In this document: positions 4,616-5,271 of the stretch, one piece after another
How positions within the stretch are numbered: the first letter of the stretch is position 1
Layout: each line of letters opens with the position of its first letter
Assembly: GCA_946479225.1 (NCBI GenBank)
Contig: CAMLFI010000222.1
Span: 1 to 5,271, forward strand
Length of the DNA: 5,271 nt
Source of the DNA: an uncultured Mucilaginibacter sp.
GTDB lineage: Bacteria > Bacteroidota > Bacteroidia > Sphingobacteriales > Sphingobacteriaceae
Direction of reading: 5' to 3'
Notes under the pieces: generated by a model
Told to the model about the DNA's origin: nothing
The model's input: only the letters and a program-made list of their open reading frames with translations
The model's database searches: none
Translations under genes and position numbers: made by a program

Positions 4616-5271
4616 ATGTCAAAAACCCAACAGAGTACCCAAAAACCATTGAATGATAGCGGTTTGGGGCAGGTAAGTAAATTTACAAGGGAAAACCAAA
4701 AAAGCTTAACATTTATTGTAGCAGCAGTTGTTGTAATGATAGCTGTATATGTGCTTTACCAAAGATTATATTTAGCACCCCGCGAAATTACAGCCTCAAC
4801 GCAAATGCGCGTAGCACAAGAGTCATGGGCCAAGAAAGATTGGGATAAGGCGATTAAAGGTGATGCCGGATACCCGGGCTTTGAAAAAATAATAAGCGAA
4901 TACAGCAACACTAAAGCCGCTAACCTGGCTAACTTTTATTTAGGTGTGGCTTACCTTAATAAAGGCGAATACCACAAAGCGATTGATTACTTAAGTGATT
5001 ACAGGGGTGATGATAGCATGATAGCCGCTGAGGCTTTAGGTAGCACCGGCGATGCTTATGTTGAATTAAAGGATTATGATAATGCTGCATCATACTTTAA
5101 AAAAGCGGTAGATAAGGCCGAAAACGACTTTTTATCGCCACTTTACTTAAAAAAACTGGGTCTTGTTTATGAAACAACTAATGATAACAAGAGCGCTGCA
5201 GATGCTTACAAAAGCATAAAAAAGGATTATCCTGCCAGTACAGAAGCGCAAAGCATTGATGCTTATATAGC
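4616..5271 (+). CDS. Membrane-anchored tetratricopeptide repeat protein (3' end cut off)
   Basis: 218 complete codons, open to the right edge. Residues 1-30 are a polar N-terminus, probably cytoplasmic. Residues 31-49 (LTFIVAAVVVMIAVYVLY core) are a single membrane anchor without a cleavage site, so the rest should be periplasmic. Residues about 62-97 hold a helical hairpin with WAKKDWDKAI. Three TPR-like helix pairs follow: about 101-131 (YLGVAYLNKGEYHKAIDYL), 137-169 (LGSTGDAYVELKDYDNAASYF) and 174-206 (LGLVYETTNDNKSAADAYK). This resembles the YfgM-type TPR proteins of Bacteroidetes, which I recall as about 220-230 residues, so only a few codons are probably missing. YfgM in Escherichia coli works with the SecYEG/PpiD periplasmic chaperone network; a similar role here is inference. 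The ATG at 4616 fits the promoter at 4563-4593; there is no Shine-Dalgarno motif, as is common in this phylum. Confidence 0.88.
   Translation, partial: MSKTQQSTQKPLNDSGLGQVSKFTRENQKSLTFIVAAVVVMIAVYVLYQRLYLAPREITASTQMRVAQESWAKKDWDKAIKGDAGYPGFEKIISEYSNTKAANLANFYLGVAYLNKGEYHKAIDYLSDYRGDDSMIAAEALGSTGDAYVELKDYDNAASYFKKAVDKAENDFLSPLYLKKLGLVYETTNDNKSAADAYKSIKKDYPASTEAQSIDAYI

Overview
The window looks like a housekeeping segment of a Bacteroidetes chromosome, most likely Sphingobacteriaceae (Mucilaginibacter- or Pedobacter-like). The genus is inferred from recalled protein resemblance. The phylum call has independent support. Three genes are preceded by exact matches to the Bacteroidetes sigma-factor -7 box TAnnTTTG and a fourth by a one-mismatch match. 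Leaders are A/T-rich without convincing Shine-Dalgarno motifs.

Layout, left to right. (1) On the minus strand, positions 1-564 hold the first 188 codons of a periplasmic FKBP-type peptidyl-prolyl isomerase; its catalytic domain runs off the left edge. (2) Immediately upstream of it on the same strand is a complete FKBP-type isomerase lipoprotein (607-1542), a paralogue with the same architecture. A strong intrinsic terminator fills the 42-bp gap between the two. (3) A DHH/DHHA1 phosphoesterase of the NrnA type (1545-2555, minus) lies 2 bp upstream of the lipoprotein gene and forms an operon with it. (4) A 353-bp non-coding stretch (2556-2908) separates it from a 65-residue membrane-protein ORF on the plus strand (2909-3106). 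(5) That ORF overlaps tail-to-tail with a DUF721/DciA gene (3093-3383, minus), which itself overlaps the end of recF (3376-4476, minus) by 8 bp. (6) A 139-bp divergent promoter region then leads to a membrane-anchored TPR protein on the plus strand (4616 to the right edge).

Functionally there are three groups. recF-dciA is a replication/repair pair: a recombination mediator and a probable replicative-helicase loader. The nrnA-fkbp-fkbp block combines a cytoplasmic nanoRNA/pAp phosphatase with two envelope foldases. The TPR protein is probably an inner-membrane scaffold or folding partner. I see no mobile element, CRISPR, tRNA, rRNA or clear horizontally acquired island, and no exotic system. 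The most interesting points are regulatory and evolutionary: a terminator abutting a start codon and covering a possible ribosome site, tandem FKBPs anchored differently with decayed N-terminal FKBP-like domains, possible near-leaderless recF mRNA, the recF-dciA overlap, and the small convergent membrane ORF.
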